Below, piece by piece: positions 34,450 through 42,557 of a stretch of 64,000 bases of DNA. Under the pieces are notes generated by a model. The model was given only the letters and a program-made list of their open reading frames with translations. It was not told where the DNA came from and ran no database searches. Numbering within the stretch: the stretch's first letter is position 1; each line of letters starts with the position of its first letter. Origin of the DNA: JAIEOG01 sp964519985 (GTDB lineage: Bacteria > Bdellovibrionota > FAC87 > UBA2466); the NCBI GenBank assembly GCA_964519985.1, contig CAZFMF010000001.1:186001-250000 (forward strand). The letters are read 5' to 3'. Made by a program: the position numbers and the translations under genes.

Positions 34450-36045
34450 CTAACTCATCGAAAGTGGCAACGTGACCGTAAACTGGGTTCCTTCACCGAG
34501 ATGACTGCTCACCTCAATCGTTCCATGGTGCGCTTCGACCAGCCGTTTGCAAATAAAAAGTCCCAGTCCCATGCCGCTGATCTTTCGGGCGGAAACGGCG
34601 CGCTCGAATCTTCCAAAAATGCGCTGCTGATCTTCGGGCGCGATTCCAATGCCACGGTCCTGAACACAGATTACCACGCGATCGCCGTTCTTTCTCAGGG
34701 AGACACGCACGGGGCCGCCAGCGCCGTACTTCACCGCGTTGGAGAACAGATTTAATAGCACCTGTTCAATCCGTCTGGGGTCGGCTCGAATGGGGACATC
34801 CGAATCCAGCTCTAAAGTAACGGGAATCTTGGCTTGCTCAAAATCGGCCTGAAAGCTATCGACCGAAGACTTCATCAAATCGGACAACTGGAAAAGTTCG
34901 GGCACAATCCGGTAGGTCCCAAGCGTGAGATAAGAACTGTAGAGCATGTCTTCGACCGCGCGGATCATCTGCTTGGTTTGTCGCTCGAGGTGCGTGAGCA
35001 AATCCGCCACGGCATCAAAACTCAATAGCGATCCGTCCTGACTGGCAATTCGGTGGCGCGCGATATCCGTTTGCAGCTGAATGGTGGTTAAAGGCGTTTT
35101 TAACTCGTGGGAAGCAATCATGATGAACTCATCGCTCAGTTTAAGCGCTTCCGTACTCGCCTCCAGCATGATGCGGTTGCGTTCACTTTTTTTGGCATCG
35201 GTGAGATCGCGGATCGCGGTGATGCGGAGTTTTTTATTTTCCCAGAAATGGTGGCGGCCCAGCACTTCGACGGGCAGGGTCGAGCCATCTTTTCGGAGGC
35301 AGACGGTCTCATACGATCGTTCTTGCTCCTTATTCAATTGTTCTTGAACGTGTTCCCGTTCTTCCGGGATCACAAAATCAACGATGGAACGTTGCAGGAC
35401 TTCGGACTTCTCGTAGCCCAGTAGCGCCAAGAAAGATCGGTTAGCGTTCACGATTGTGCCCTGATGCGAAACGACCACGCCTTCAAACACCGAATTGAAT
35501 AGATCTTCCAACATCAAGGCCTGCCGATTGATGGCCGTCATCAGTTTGAGGCGTCGGTGGGAACCGACATAGGCGAAGGCGAGAATCGTAATCATCCCCG
35601 GAAGGAAAACCGTGTTCCCCAAAGAGGGATTGAAATAGGTAAGGATAAGGGAACAAACCGTGACAAAGCACCCGAACCAAGTCAGGGCCTCCAGGGACTC
35701 TAAACATGCGCAAAGGGCCATGATGGTGATGTAGGAACCCACCACCCAATTCACATCGTTTCCATTGAAGTGGAAGAGATAGAAGTAATGGAGGGTCGCT
35801 AACCACGCGCACGCATAGAAACAAAACAGGAGATTCCGCGCGATCCAATCGGAGAAAAAACTCGCCGCAAAAAAGGCGAAAAACGACGCTACCACGGCCA
35901 ATCGACTCAGTAGGGGGTTGAAGGACCCGGGAAGAACGGCCTCAACAATCGCCCACCATAGAAGGTAGAGGGTGCCACCAAAATACAGAAGTCTCCGGGC
36001 ACGCAGAAGGTGAGGCTCTGCAGATTTCGCGGTCGAGTGTTCCAT
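34450..36045 (-). CDS. PAS-domain membrane sensor histidine kinase, 531 aa
   Basis: N-terminal ~165 residues hold about six hydrophobic helices. A PAS domain follows (about 170-300; NSVFEGVVVSHQGTIVNANR to KKLRITAIRDLTD). The HisKA box is MIASHELKTPLTTI, and the HATPase part has NLFSNAVKYG, DRGIGIAPEDQ and GMGLGLFICKRLV. The receiver gene follows 11 bp downstream on the same strand, forming a two-component pair. Ligand unknown. Inner membrane. Confidence 0.93.
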   Translation of the reverse strand: MEHSTAKSAEPHLLRARRLLYFGGTLYLLWWAIVEAVLPGSFNPLLSRLAVVASFFAFFAASFFSDWIARNLLFCFYACAWLATLHYFYLFHFNGNDVNWVVGSYITIMALCACLESLEALTWFGCFVTVCSLILTYFNPSLGNTVFLPGMITILAFAYVGSHRRLKLMTAINRQALMLEDLFNSVFEGVVVSHQGTIVNANRSFLALLGYEKSEVLQRSIVDFVIPEEREHVQEQLNKEQERSYETVCLRKDGSTLPVEVLGRHHFWENKKLRITAIRDLTDAKKSERNRIMLEASTEALKLSDEFIMIASHELKTPLTTIQLQTDIARHRIASQDGSLLSFDAVADLLTHLERQTKQMIRAVEDMLYSSYLTLGTYRIVPELFQLSDLMKSSVDSFQADFEQAKIPVTLELDSDVPIRADPRRIEQVLLNLFSNAVKYGAGGPVRVSLRKNGDRVVICVQDRGIGIAPEDQQRIFGRFERAVSARKISGMGLGLFICKRLVEAHHGTIEVSSHLGEGTQFTVTLPLSMS

Positions 36046-36104
36046 ACGCTTACGGCGTCTCCTCTAGCACGAAATAGTAACACTTACCTAGACGGAGAGG
36101 GATT

Positions 36105-36122
36105 CACTCGGCGCCGGAGTAG
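36105..36122. repeat. imperfect copy of the 37512 palindrome
   Basis: Shares GGCGCCGGAGTAG with the 20-bp palindrome at 37512-37531 and is otherwise one base short of it. Lies upstream of the MntA gene. Confidence 0.4.
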
Positions 36123-36189
36123 CACGAAGCCCAACCCATGAATTGGACAATCGCTTTTTGACTGATAATGTGGACGTCGAGGGATGTGG

Positions 36190-36507
36190 ATGAAGAATTT
36201 GACTCTCCCCGAACAAGAGGTACTGAGGAAATTTTGCCAGAAGTGGAGTATCACCACCCTGGAACTATTCGGCTCCGCGCTGACCGAGGACTTCAACGAC
36301 AAGAGCGACTTTGATGTGATGGTAACCTTCGCCCCTGAATCCGTTCCGGGGCCATCCTTCGTGGAATTAAAAGAGGAACTTGAACTCATTTTCGGCCGCT
36401 CAGTTGATGTGGTGACCCGTAAAGCCATCGAAAGGAGCGGCAATACCCCCCGCAAAGAATCAATCCTGCGATCGGCACGAGTGATTTATGGCCAAAAAGC
36501 GGCCTGA
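36190..36507 (+). CDS. MntA-type minimal nucleotidyltransferase, 105 aa
   Basis: ATG 36190 has GAGGG at good spacing; ATG 36184 is an alternative. The NTase core is LFGSALTEDF then KSDFDVMV, with two catalytic Asp residues and a downstream PSFVELKEELELIFGRSVDVVTRKAI as in MntA antitoxins of the HepT/MntA (HEPN/MNT) system. Such genes normally overlap a HEPN toxin gene downstream; here only 21 codons of an apparent one remain. Confidence 0.85.
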   Translation: MKNLTLPEQEVLRKFCQKWSITTLELFGSALTEDFNDKSDFDVMVTFAPESVPGPSFVELKEELELIFGRSVDVVTRKAIERSGNTPRKESILRSARVIYGQKAA

Positions 36508-36553
36508 TAACGGTTGCATTCTGGCTGTCTTAACGAAGCTCCAAAGTCTCTGA
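36488..36553 (+). pseudogene. probable 21-codon remnant of a HepT/DUF86 HEPN toxin gene
   Basis: An ATG at 36488 overlaps the end of the MntA gene by 20 bp, as HepT starts do. It reads MAKKRPDNGCILAVLTKLQS and then Leu-stop (TGA 36551-36553). The 'ILxxLxKLQSL' pattern resembles the opening helix of DUF86 proteins (ILDAIEKI-like). No HEPN RX4-6H motif follows. Comparison is by eye and the match is short. Confidence 0.4.
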
Positions 36554-36578
36554 ATGTCAGTTTAACTGGAAAGTAGAA

Positions 36579-37439
36579 CTAAAGTTTGGGCTCGGGCCGT
36601 TGATGGGGATCTCGAAATCCAAGGAGTCTTTCCGATTCATAGATGGCCTCCAGGATGGTTGGGTCGACGGGCGCGACGTTTTCGCGAAACATCACATAGT
36701 ACAGTCCGAGGCGAGACTGACGGAGCGCCGGGTCGTTTGAGCGCCTTCCCGAGAAGGACAGTTCGAGCAACATCGCGGGGGCTTCGCGGATGGCGTTCGG
36801 GGTAATGCCTTTCGCTTTTGAAAAGACCGCTTTGAGTTTTCGTAGGATTTGGTTTGGGTTGTCGAACTTTGGAGGGAGTTGGTACCGATCCGAATTGTGG
36901 TTGGGGTAATAAGCTCCCGTAAAGGGATCGGAGTCGACGAGCCAAAACTCGACGCCACTGATCATATTGGATTCTCTTGGGGTGTTGAGCAGGATTGAGG
37001 GCTCAATCGCTTGGTAGCGTTGGGCCAGGACATAGTACAAAACCGCTCGTTTCGCCGGCGGCAGCTTGTTCAAGTGGTGGGCCAGCGCCGCGAGGTCGGG
37101 CCTCATGATCTCGTCGTAGAATCCTTTGTTGGCCGCATCGTCAATGATCGCTTGCACCGCCTGATCGGAAACGCGGGTATCGCGCTGGGCCGGCTTTTGC
37201 CCGAGAAATATCTCCGCGCAATCTCGACGGGTATCGGCCTTGCCCAAGGCGCTTCCCAGGTACGAGGAAAGCACCCTTTCCACTCCTCGAGTGACCAAGG
37301 TCGGATATCCCCGCTCTCGACCGGTAGAGAAGGATTCCGTCAGCGCCCACCGGAGGTCCGTCGGCAACTTGGCGAAAGCCGCAGGTCCGAAAAGGCCCAT
37401 TGGGACTGCGATAGCGAGGAAACAAGCACCAACCTTCAT
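36579..37439 (-). CDS. secreted protein, paralog of 33154-33957, 286 aa
   Basis: Signal peptide MKVGACFLAIAVPMGLFGPAAFA. Shares with the 33154 protein the DCAEIFL Cys block, HHLNKLPPAKRAVLYYVLAQR, LSFSGR and PTILEAIYESERLLGF. Family not recognised; a lineage-specific secreted family is likely. The region upstream of its start carries a 20-bp palindrome. Confidence 0.72.
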   Translation of the reverse strand: MKVGACFLAIAVPMGLFGPAAFAKLPTDLRWALTESFSTGRERGYPTLVTRGVERVLSSYLGSALGKADTRRDCAEIFLGQKPAQRDTRVSDQAVQAIIDDAANKGFYDEIMRPDLAALAHHLNKLPPAKRAVLYYVLAQRYQAIEPSILLNTPRESNMISGVEFWLVDSDPFTGAYYPNHNSDRYQLPPKFDNPNQILRKLKAVFSKAKGITPNAIREAPAMLLELSFSGRRSNDPALRQSRLGLYYVMFRENVAPVDPTILEAIYESERLLGFRDPHQRPEPKL

Positions 37440-37738
37440 GGTCGAGGCTGTATCACGGGCCGGTGGGGAATGGATAGGGGTAGATCCAGCGACAATACCG
37501 GGAGCATGATCCTACTCCGGCGCCGGAGTAGAAAGACAAAAGTTAACAGTGAAACTTTCGGTTTGGCGGCTTAGGCCGGCGAAATCGGTCGGTTAGTATA
37601 CGTAATTGAATTTACTTTGATTTGTGGCGTCGAGGTTTAACGGTTAGAAGACTTCGACGAATGGTTGCTCTCGCATCGTCCTTCGTTAAGACGTGAAATC
37701 TTGGTTTAGGTTTTCGGCGGCTGTGCTATACGGCCCGG
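37440..37738. other. 299-bp gap with a palindrome
   Basis: Between divergent genes, no ORF of note. It contains the 20-bp palindrome at 37512 and an AT-rich stretch near 37600-37630 that could act as a promoter for the 37739 gene. Confidence 0.4.
37512..37531. repeat. 20-bp perfect palindrome
   Basis: CTACTCCGGCGCCGGAGTAG is perfectly self-complementary. A closely similar sequence missing one C is at 36105-36122 (ACTCGGCGCCGGAGTAG), so the palindrome occurs on both sides of the MntA plus 36579 segment. It may be a REP-like or insertion-associated sequence. Confidence 0.5.
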
Positions 37739-38740
37739 GTGTTTTTCACCCGCATACCCGTAGCGCTCCTGGTCCTTTGCTCCAGTAATGGAGTAGCCAT
37801 GTACTGCGGTCCCCGGCTCCTTCTTTCCCACAGCGAAATCGGCGGTGGATCATCGACTTCTTCACCCATTGGAATCGAGGGGCGCTCTTGGCAAGTATCA
37901 GGTCTGAAGCCGGATACCGAGTCTGGGGGATATATTTTAGAATCGACACCCAAACAAGCCGAGAACCTGCGCTTTTTTGAAGGGGTCGCGCATCTTCTTG
38001 TACAAAAGTACCCACGCCTAACGCAGTATGGATTTGCGTTCCTGAACGGAAAATTACTTCATCCGGACATTATTTCGCTCAACGAGCGGCTTCGTCGGTC
38101 TAAGAATTTTAACGGTTTGTTGTTCGTAAGCACATCAGAAGAGAGCTCTCACCTTGAGATGGTGGAACTCTTTGCCCGTGGCAAAACGATATGGGCGAAA
38201 CAGGGTGAACTTTTCTTCCACGATCCATTATTGCATGGGCTTGGGTACATTCTCTTTCCCAAGAAACTTGTAGAAATGTGTAAAGCATATGCGGTGTTGC
38301 TTACCGACTTGTGGAACTATAAAGACGGAATACTTCGCGACTTTCTAGAACCCTACGTTGCCACTCTAGCTAACAATATAGATGCCTTTTCTGATAACCT
38401 GTTGCGAATTCTTTTGCGGACAAACAATCCTAGGTCAGAAATTGAGTCCCTAATGAAAGACTTCTTCGTCCGCGAGATAATGTCCTTTCATCGTCAGGCT
38501 GGGGTCGATATGTCTCCTAAACTTCACGAGTTCGAGGCTCTCCTAACGGAACATTTGCGTAGCTCGCACCAGTTCGTGGCCGAAGAAACCGAAATCGCAG
38601 GTCTTCTGGCTAGTCATCAAATCCCACGGTTTTCTGTAACACCGGACTTGCTCGACGAAATTGAAGACAAACTGGGTCCGCGAAAACTCACCGGAACCTT
38701 TTCGATTGTCGATGGCACTGTTCCGCTTTTTTTGCAGTAG
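37739..38740 (+). CDS. hypothetical protein, 333 aa, probably exported
   Basis: GTG 37739 gives a hydrophobic N-terminus (FFTRIPVALLVLCSSNG) that may be a signal peptide. Lower GC than the housekeeping genes. The middle holds helical segments such as LVEMCKAYAVLLTDLWNYKDG; no known motif. It marks the left edge of the low-GC accessory region. Confidence 0.62.
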   Translation: MFFTRIPVALLVLCSSNGVAMYCGPRLLLSHSEIGGGSSTSSPIGIEGRSWQVSGLKPDTESGGYILESTPKQAENLRFFEGVAHLLVQKYPRLTQYGFAFLNGKLLHPDIISLNERLRRSKNFNGLLFVSTSEESSHLEMVELFARGKTIWAKQGELFFHDPLLHGLGYILFPKKLVEMCKAYAVLLTDLWNYKDGILRDFLEPYVATLANNIDAFSDNLLRILLRTNNPRSEIESLMKDFFVREIMSFHRQAGVDMSPKLHEFEALLTEHLRSSHQFVAEETEIAGLLASHQIPRFSVTPDLLDEIEDKLGPRKLTGTFSIVDGTVPLFLQ

Positions 38741-38841
38741 CCACCTAGTCTGCGTCGAACAGTAAGAGTCCAACCCACCCAAGATGTGCAGGTCGTTAAG
38801 TGAGAGATTCTCGTTATTCCGAATCCCGCTAGTTTTACTAA

Positions 38842-39618
38842 TCAAGTTGCAGCCAGGCTGGGCGCCATGGTCGGGGATACTTTGCTGGTCGCGACAATGC
38901 GAAGACCCAGCGGACGAATCTGTTTTGCCGCGATTAAGATCTCTTCGAGTTTGAGAAGGTTTTCGGAGAGGTTTTTTTCGAGTACTTTCCGCGAAAACCT
39001 AGGTGCTAGGTACCGATAGAAATAAGGCCCGTGCGAGACATCAAGAATTTCAAAGCGTCGGCTGATTTCAGAAATCAATTCTGCGCCCGTATTGAAGTGG
39101 TGATCCCCATGGCTGGAATGTTCCTTCCCCCAAGCTGCCAAAGGGTCGCCAAGATTCGCAAAAGGATCTTCATCATCGCATTCAAAGATGTCGAGGCTAA
39201 TCCCTAAAGCACGAGTTTGTTCATACCAGACAGTGGTAGCCTTATCGGCGTCCTCAGTCGCATATTCCTCCAAAATCAACATCCCGCCTGGCTGAAGTAA
39301 TTTTCCAACCCGATCGAGTGCGTTTCCGAGCGGAGACACGTGGTGCGCCGACATGCAAAACACAACGCAGTCGTACGGCTTATCGGATTTGTAATTGAGG
39401 ATATCCGCTTCATATACGGTGACGCCACTTTCCTTGGCCATCTCTACCGCCTTACCGGATTTATCTATCGCATCAACCTCCAAACCCGCTTCTCTCAGGC
39501 GAGCGGCTAAGCGCCCACGTCCCGCACCGACTTCAAGAATTTTGACGGAGGGCGAGTGGGGCAAGTGCTTCTGGATAAATTCGAGAGTCTTTGAAACACC
39601 AAACTCGTATGGGTCCAT
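38842..39618 (-). CDS. class I SAM-dependent methyltransferase, 258 aa
   Basis: SAM-binding motif I KILEVGAGRGRLAARLREAG at residues about 25-45, motif II acidic loop VDAIDKSGKAVEMAKE, then DCVVFCMSAHHVSPLGNAL and GGMLILEEYA as motifs III and post-III. Methyltransferase_11/UbiE-like group; substrate unknown. The C-terminal part carries the acceptor-specific region. Promoter side holds an inverted repeat around 39685-39713. Confidence 0.88.
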   Translation of the reverse strand: MDPYEFGVSKTLEFIQKHLPHSPSVKILEVGAGRGRLAARLREAGLEVDAIDKSGKAVEMAKESGVTVYEADILNYKSDKPYDCVVFCMSAHHVSPLGNALDRVGKLLQPGGMLILEEYATEDADKATTVWYEQTRALGISLDIFECDDEDPFANLGDPLAAWGKEHSSHGDHHFNTGAELISEISRRFEILDVSHGPYFYRYLAPRFSRKVLEKNLSENLLKLEEILIAAKQIRPLGLRIVATSKVSPTMAPSLAAT

Positions 39619-39719
39619 AACGAATATCCTCGATACGCTGCCACCCGCGAATAGCGGAGACAGGCGGGCGCCGTTGGGCTCACCGGTCGGTTCGCTCGTG
39701 AACGACCGACCGCTTTGCC

Positions 39720-40022
39720 CTAAGCAACTTCCAATCGATAGTTCGGTTTAATTTTGGCGTACAATCGGATCAATTTGTCCGTACTGAATCTATCGATACG
39801 ATGGTTAAAAATCCGGCTCATATCTGCCTTGGGAATTGCAAGCAGTTTTGCCATTTGACCTGCGGTGAGCTGATTCTCCCGTGCGTGCCTCAAGAGGGCT
39901 TGGCAAATTTCGAACCGGAACTTTGCCAACTCGTCAGCGTCAGGATCCAACATCAAAAAGCCCTGTGCCCTGCTTACTTTTTTCCTAATTTTTTTTAGGT
40001 CCTTTTCGCTCGGAAATCCCAT
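39720..40022 (-). CDS. XRE-like HTH protein, probable antitoxin, 100 aa
   Basis: The N-terminal extension is followed by a helix-turn-helix: QLTAGQMAKLLAIPKADMSRIFNHRIDRFSTDKLIRL (residues about 53-90). Such 90-100 aa XRE proteins with a conserved RFSTDKL block are usually type II antitoxins. No intact toxin gene is visible beside it: the upstream flank on the minus strand runs into a repeat at 40138. Confidence 0.75.
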   Translation of the reverse strand: MGFPSEKDLKKIRKKVSRAQGFLMLDPDADELAKFRFEICQALLRHARENQLTAGQMAKLLAIPKADMSRIFNHRIDRFSTDKLIRLYAKIKPNYRLEVA

Positions 40023-40137
40023 TTGCCTTTCTCCTGTAAGCGTTTACCACACCGACATACAACTGATTGTCTTCCATTAGCCACACTAGCGATAAGTTGT
40101 CATTTTTGACAACAAAAAGAAATCGCGTCGATTGTGT

Positions 40138-40321
40138 GGTGGGCACCACAGGGCTCGCCTTCCGTCGGCCCATCGGGCCGCCTGCAGGCCGGTCTCGCCG
40201 CTACCAAAATCGTTGCTTGAATTTCTTGATTCTTGCGGCTCCGACATTCGAGCCCTATGGGAGGTCGCGACGCTCTCGCGTCGCCCGTTTCAGTATCACC
40301 ATTTGTTGCGCAAAATGGTGG
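40138..40321. repeat. ~184-bp tRNA-Val-derived repeat unit, copy A
   Basis: Begins with GGTGGGCACCACAGGGCTCG, related to the tRNA-Val 3' end, runs through a shared core (from CGGCCCATCGGGCCGCCTGC to ATTCGAGCCCTATGGGAGG) and ends at the next AAAATGGTG. Nearly identical to the unit at 46596-46764, apart from the 17-bp CGCTCTCGCGT segment shared with the 46418 unit. Copies of the tRNA T-arm occur in both orientations inside it. Confidence 0.75.
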
Positions 40322-40350
40322 AGGTCACCCAACTAAAGTCGAACCATTAA

Positions 40351-40530
40351 CCTGGTCAGGGAATACCCCGTCCAGTGGTAAGGTCAAAGATAGACCCCGG
40401 CGAAATCAGGGACTTACGTGGTAAAGGGTGGTCCTTTGCCCGGATTGCCAAGCATTTTGGCCGGTCGAAGTCTGCCGTCATCGCGCAGCTTCAGAGGGCC
40501 GGTTTACAAAAGAAACAAGGAAATCAGTGA
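40351..40530 (+). pseudogene. serine recombinase C-terminal remnant
   Basis: Open frame after TAA 40348-40350 reads a resolvase-type HTH: SKIDPGEIRDLRGKGWSFA then RIAKHFGRSKSAVIAQL, stop TGA 40528-40530. The pattern 'I..LR.kG.S...IA...G.S...V' is the C-terminal DNA-binding domain of resolvases. No start or catalytic domain remains. It is bordered on the left by repeat copy A. Confidence 0.65.
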
Positions 40531-40585
40531 TAGGGGCTTCACGGGCAACTAAGGAGTACTATATGTCCCCGGATGAGATTTTGTC

Positions 40586-41014
40586 TTATTGCGGGTTTCT
40601 TTTTGGAGTAGGGGCTTTTGGCATTGGATTGCGGGGCCCTACCTCTCGGTACGTTTCGAGAAGCTCCGCGGCTGGAATTCCATTGAGAGGGGAGCTGCCC
40701 ATTTTTTCTTCTTCGTCCGGCTGCTTGTCCCTCCAGCCGAATCGATTCTTCATATTAAAAATCCAAATGGCTGCGCTGAAGCCAGGGATTTTCCATGCCA
40801 TCGCATCGAGGCCCGTTTTTTCCCACAAGAGCTGGGATATGGCCGTTGCCTCTTTTTTGGCGTCGGAAAATTCCGTATGTTTGCGCGCCCAGTCATAAAG
40901 TGTGTCTTTGTGGACGCCAATTCGGTCGGCAAAAGACTCGAAGGAAAGTCCGTCCGCCATGTGTCGCTTGAGAGGCTCGCAGAATGAGTTGGCGCAGAGA
41001 GTTTTACGGCCCAA
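40586..41014 (-). CDS. phage terminase small subunit-like protein, 142 aa
   Basis: Has a helix-turn-helix type N-terminal part (GLSFESFADRIGVHKDTLYDWARKH), then SDAKKEATAISQLLWEKTG and the block AAIWIFNMKNRFGWRDKQ. This string of features is typical of phage terminase small subunits (DNA recognition for packaging). No large subunit, portal or capsid gene is nearby, so this is an orphan from a decayed prophage. Confidence 0.8.
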   Translation of the reverse strand: MGRKTLCANSFCEPLKRHMADGLSFESFADRIGVHKDTLYDWARKHTEFSDAKKEATAISQLLWEKTGLDAMAWKIPGFSAAIWIFNMKNRFGWRDKQPDEEEKMGSSPLNGIPAAELLETYREVGPRNPMPKAPTPKRNPQ

Positions 41015-41083
41015 TGATTTGTCTTCGACGACATACTGTTACATTACCACGCCAAGGGCAGGTAGAGAGGAGGAACGAGAAGG

Positions 41084-41107
41084 GAAGAAAGCCTCATAAA
41101 GGCTTCC
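41084..41107 (-). terminator. candidate terminator for the 41128 lipoprotein gene
   Basis: On the minus strand AAGCCT-TTATG-AGGCTT forms a short stem, followed by TTCTTCCCTT. It lies just downstream of the 41128 stop. Stem is short and the T-run is mixed. Confidence 0.4.
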
Positions 41108-41127
41108 TCCCCCTTTAAACCGGTGAG

Positions 41128-41475
41128 TTAAAAGTTTTCGGAGCTGATTACCTTGCGATAAATAGGCGCTGGGCAATTATATACGTGGCCCTTAGTGACG
41201 TCGGCAGCATTAAACAAGCCCATTTGTTTTTCCGTTTTTAGGCGGCTCATTACAACGTTGCCCCCGAGCTTTCCCGCCGTATTCTTGAGGTGAACAATTA
41301 GTTGAGCGGTACCGTATTCACTGGATTCAACCACCGGTCCAAGGTCCTTGCATTCGTGCATCAACGTAACCTGTGCCGGGTCAGCAACTTTTACTTCACG
41401 ACCAGCAGTTGAAAGAGTCGCGCACGACGTAACCAAGAAAAGGCCCAAAAGTCCAAGACGGGAATAGGATAACAT
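41128..41475 (-). CDS. small lipoprotein, 115 aa
   Basis: MLSYSRLGLLGLFLVTSC provides a lipobox with Cys at 18. Two further Cys (HECKDLG, YNCPAP) and the LGGNVVMSR-type strand resemble DUF4156-like envelope lipoproteins. Divergent from the 41485 gene by 9 bp. Confidence 0.72.
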   Translation of the reverse strand: MLSYSRLGLLGLFLVTSCATLSTAGREVKVADPAQVTLMHECKDLGPVVESSEYGTAQLIVHLKNTAGKLGGNVVMSRLKTEKQMGLFNAADVTKGHVYNCPAPIYRKVISSENF

Positions 41476-41484
41476 CTCAACCTG

Positions 41485-42276
41485 ATGGGACTCGAGTCGT
41501 CCGACTCAGCCAAGATCTCAGGAATCACGAGCTTGCTCTACGCGGCAAACGCTCCGAAGGGCAAGACAGGCGAGAAGAAGGAGGAAGCCGAGATATTTCT
41601 GATGGAGAGTTTGCTCCAGATTCCTTTTCCACAATTTGTTTTGGAGTGGGAAAGCCTAAAGGAATACGTCGGGTCCATGAAGGTCGAACAGCCCGAACAA
41701 AAAGCGATGATCGACCTTATAAATGTCCTTAGTCCCCTGTATGACGAAAGCTTCTACCAAACCCGCTACGAGAAGGCGCTCGAAGGAAAGATGCCCTTTT
41801 CCGAACTCCATGCGGAAGTCGAAGCACTCAAAAACAAGCACCTAACTACCGAAATGCAACGGCGCGGAGCCGAGTTGCTTGCCTCCGGTTTGATGCAGTA
41901 CACCCTTTTTCGCAACAGCGTCGCTCAGGGCATTCAGAAGGGGGAAATTCCGAAGGATATCGAGTACGGCAAGGCCTTCTATTCCAACGACAACAGCGAG
42001 AAATTCTCCCAGGCGCTTTTCGAATGGCGCAACGAGGTCTTTGCCGAACGCCTAGCTTCAGCCATCGCAAGAGCCCGAGCGGAGAAGAAGGAAATCATCG
42101 TCATCACGGGCGCCGCTCACGCAGAACCCATGATCGACCTATTCAAGAGGCAGTTCCCCAAGGCTGATGTCCGGAAAAAAATCAACCCGGATGCCGAGAA
42201 GTATCTGAAAGAAATGAAAAACCGTGAAGCTCCGGGCGCGCAGAGCGGCCTTGATCCGATCCGCCAAAATCGCTAG
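41485..42276 (+). CDS. TraB/GumN-like protein, probably N-terminally truncated, 263 aa
   Basis: The C-terminal part RNEVFAERLASAIARARAEKKEIIVITGAAHAEPMID matches the conserved 'R...m...l......vvvGaaH..g' end of TraB/GumN (erythromycin esterase-like fold) proteins. The N-terminal signal and first conserved GxxH/E motif are missing and the gene starts within 10 bp of the divergent lipoprotein gene, suggesting loss of the 5' end. Enzymatic function in the family is unclear. Confidence 0.58.
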   Translation: MGLESSDSAKISGITSLLYAANAPKGKTGEKKEEAEIFLMESLLQIPFPQFVLEWESLKEYVGSMKVEQPEQKAMIDLINVLSPLYDESFYQTRYEKALEGKMPFSELHAEVEALKNKHLTTEMQRRGAELLASGLMQYTLFRNSVAQGIQKGEIPKDIEYGKAFYSNDNSEKFSQALFEWRNEVFAERLASAIARARAEKKEIIVITGAAHAEPMIDLFKRQFPKADVRKKINPDAEKYLKEMKNREAPGAQSGLDPIRQNR

Positions 42277-42390
42277 ACACGCCCCCGGCAGGACGAACGG
42301 GAGCCAACCGGAAAAGCTCCCTCACTCCCAACTCATTGGTTGTTATTGCTTTAGCCTGAAATCGAGTTGTTCTGATGCCAGCGTTGAGCG

Positions 42391-42434
42391 GATTTTTAAT
42401 CTCGGGGTTGTTGGTTCAATCCCAACTGGGCCCA
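42391..42434. repeat. tRNA-Lys-like 3' fragment, copy 1
   Basis: GATTTTTAATCTCGGGGTTG then TTGGTTCAATCCCAACTGGGCCCA looks like a tRNA 3' half: a lysine-type anticodon loop (TTTTTAA), a T-arm GTTGG-TTCAATC-CCAAC and an acceptor 3' strand TGGGCCCA. No 5' half is present. A near copy is at 43846. Confidence 0.6.
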
Positions 42435-42557
42435 GGATTTAGCTCGGCGGCCGACCAGTCCATCGACGGGAAGGCACCTGGAATACAGCAGACCTCGGCT
42501 TTGCTCCATTCGGAATGCTCCTTGCATTCTTAGTCAGGCTAGTTGAAAGAGGATGCC

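Noticed and set aside
40428..40898. 156-aa plus-strand frame opposite the terminase gene
   Set aside because: Begins inside the resolvase remnant in another frame and runs antisense to a conserved phage protein.
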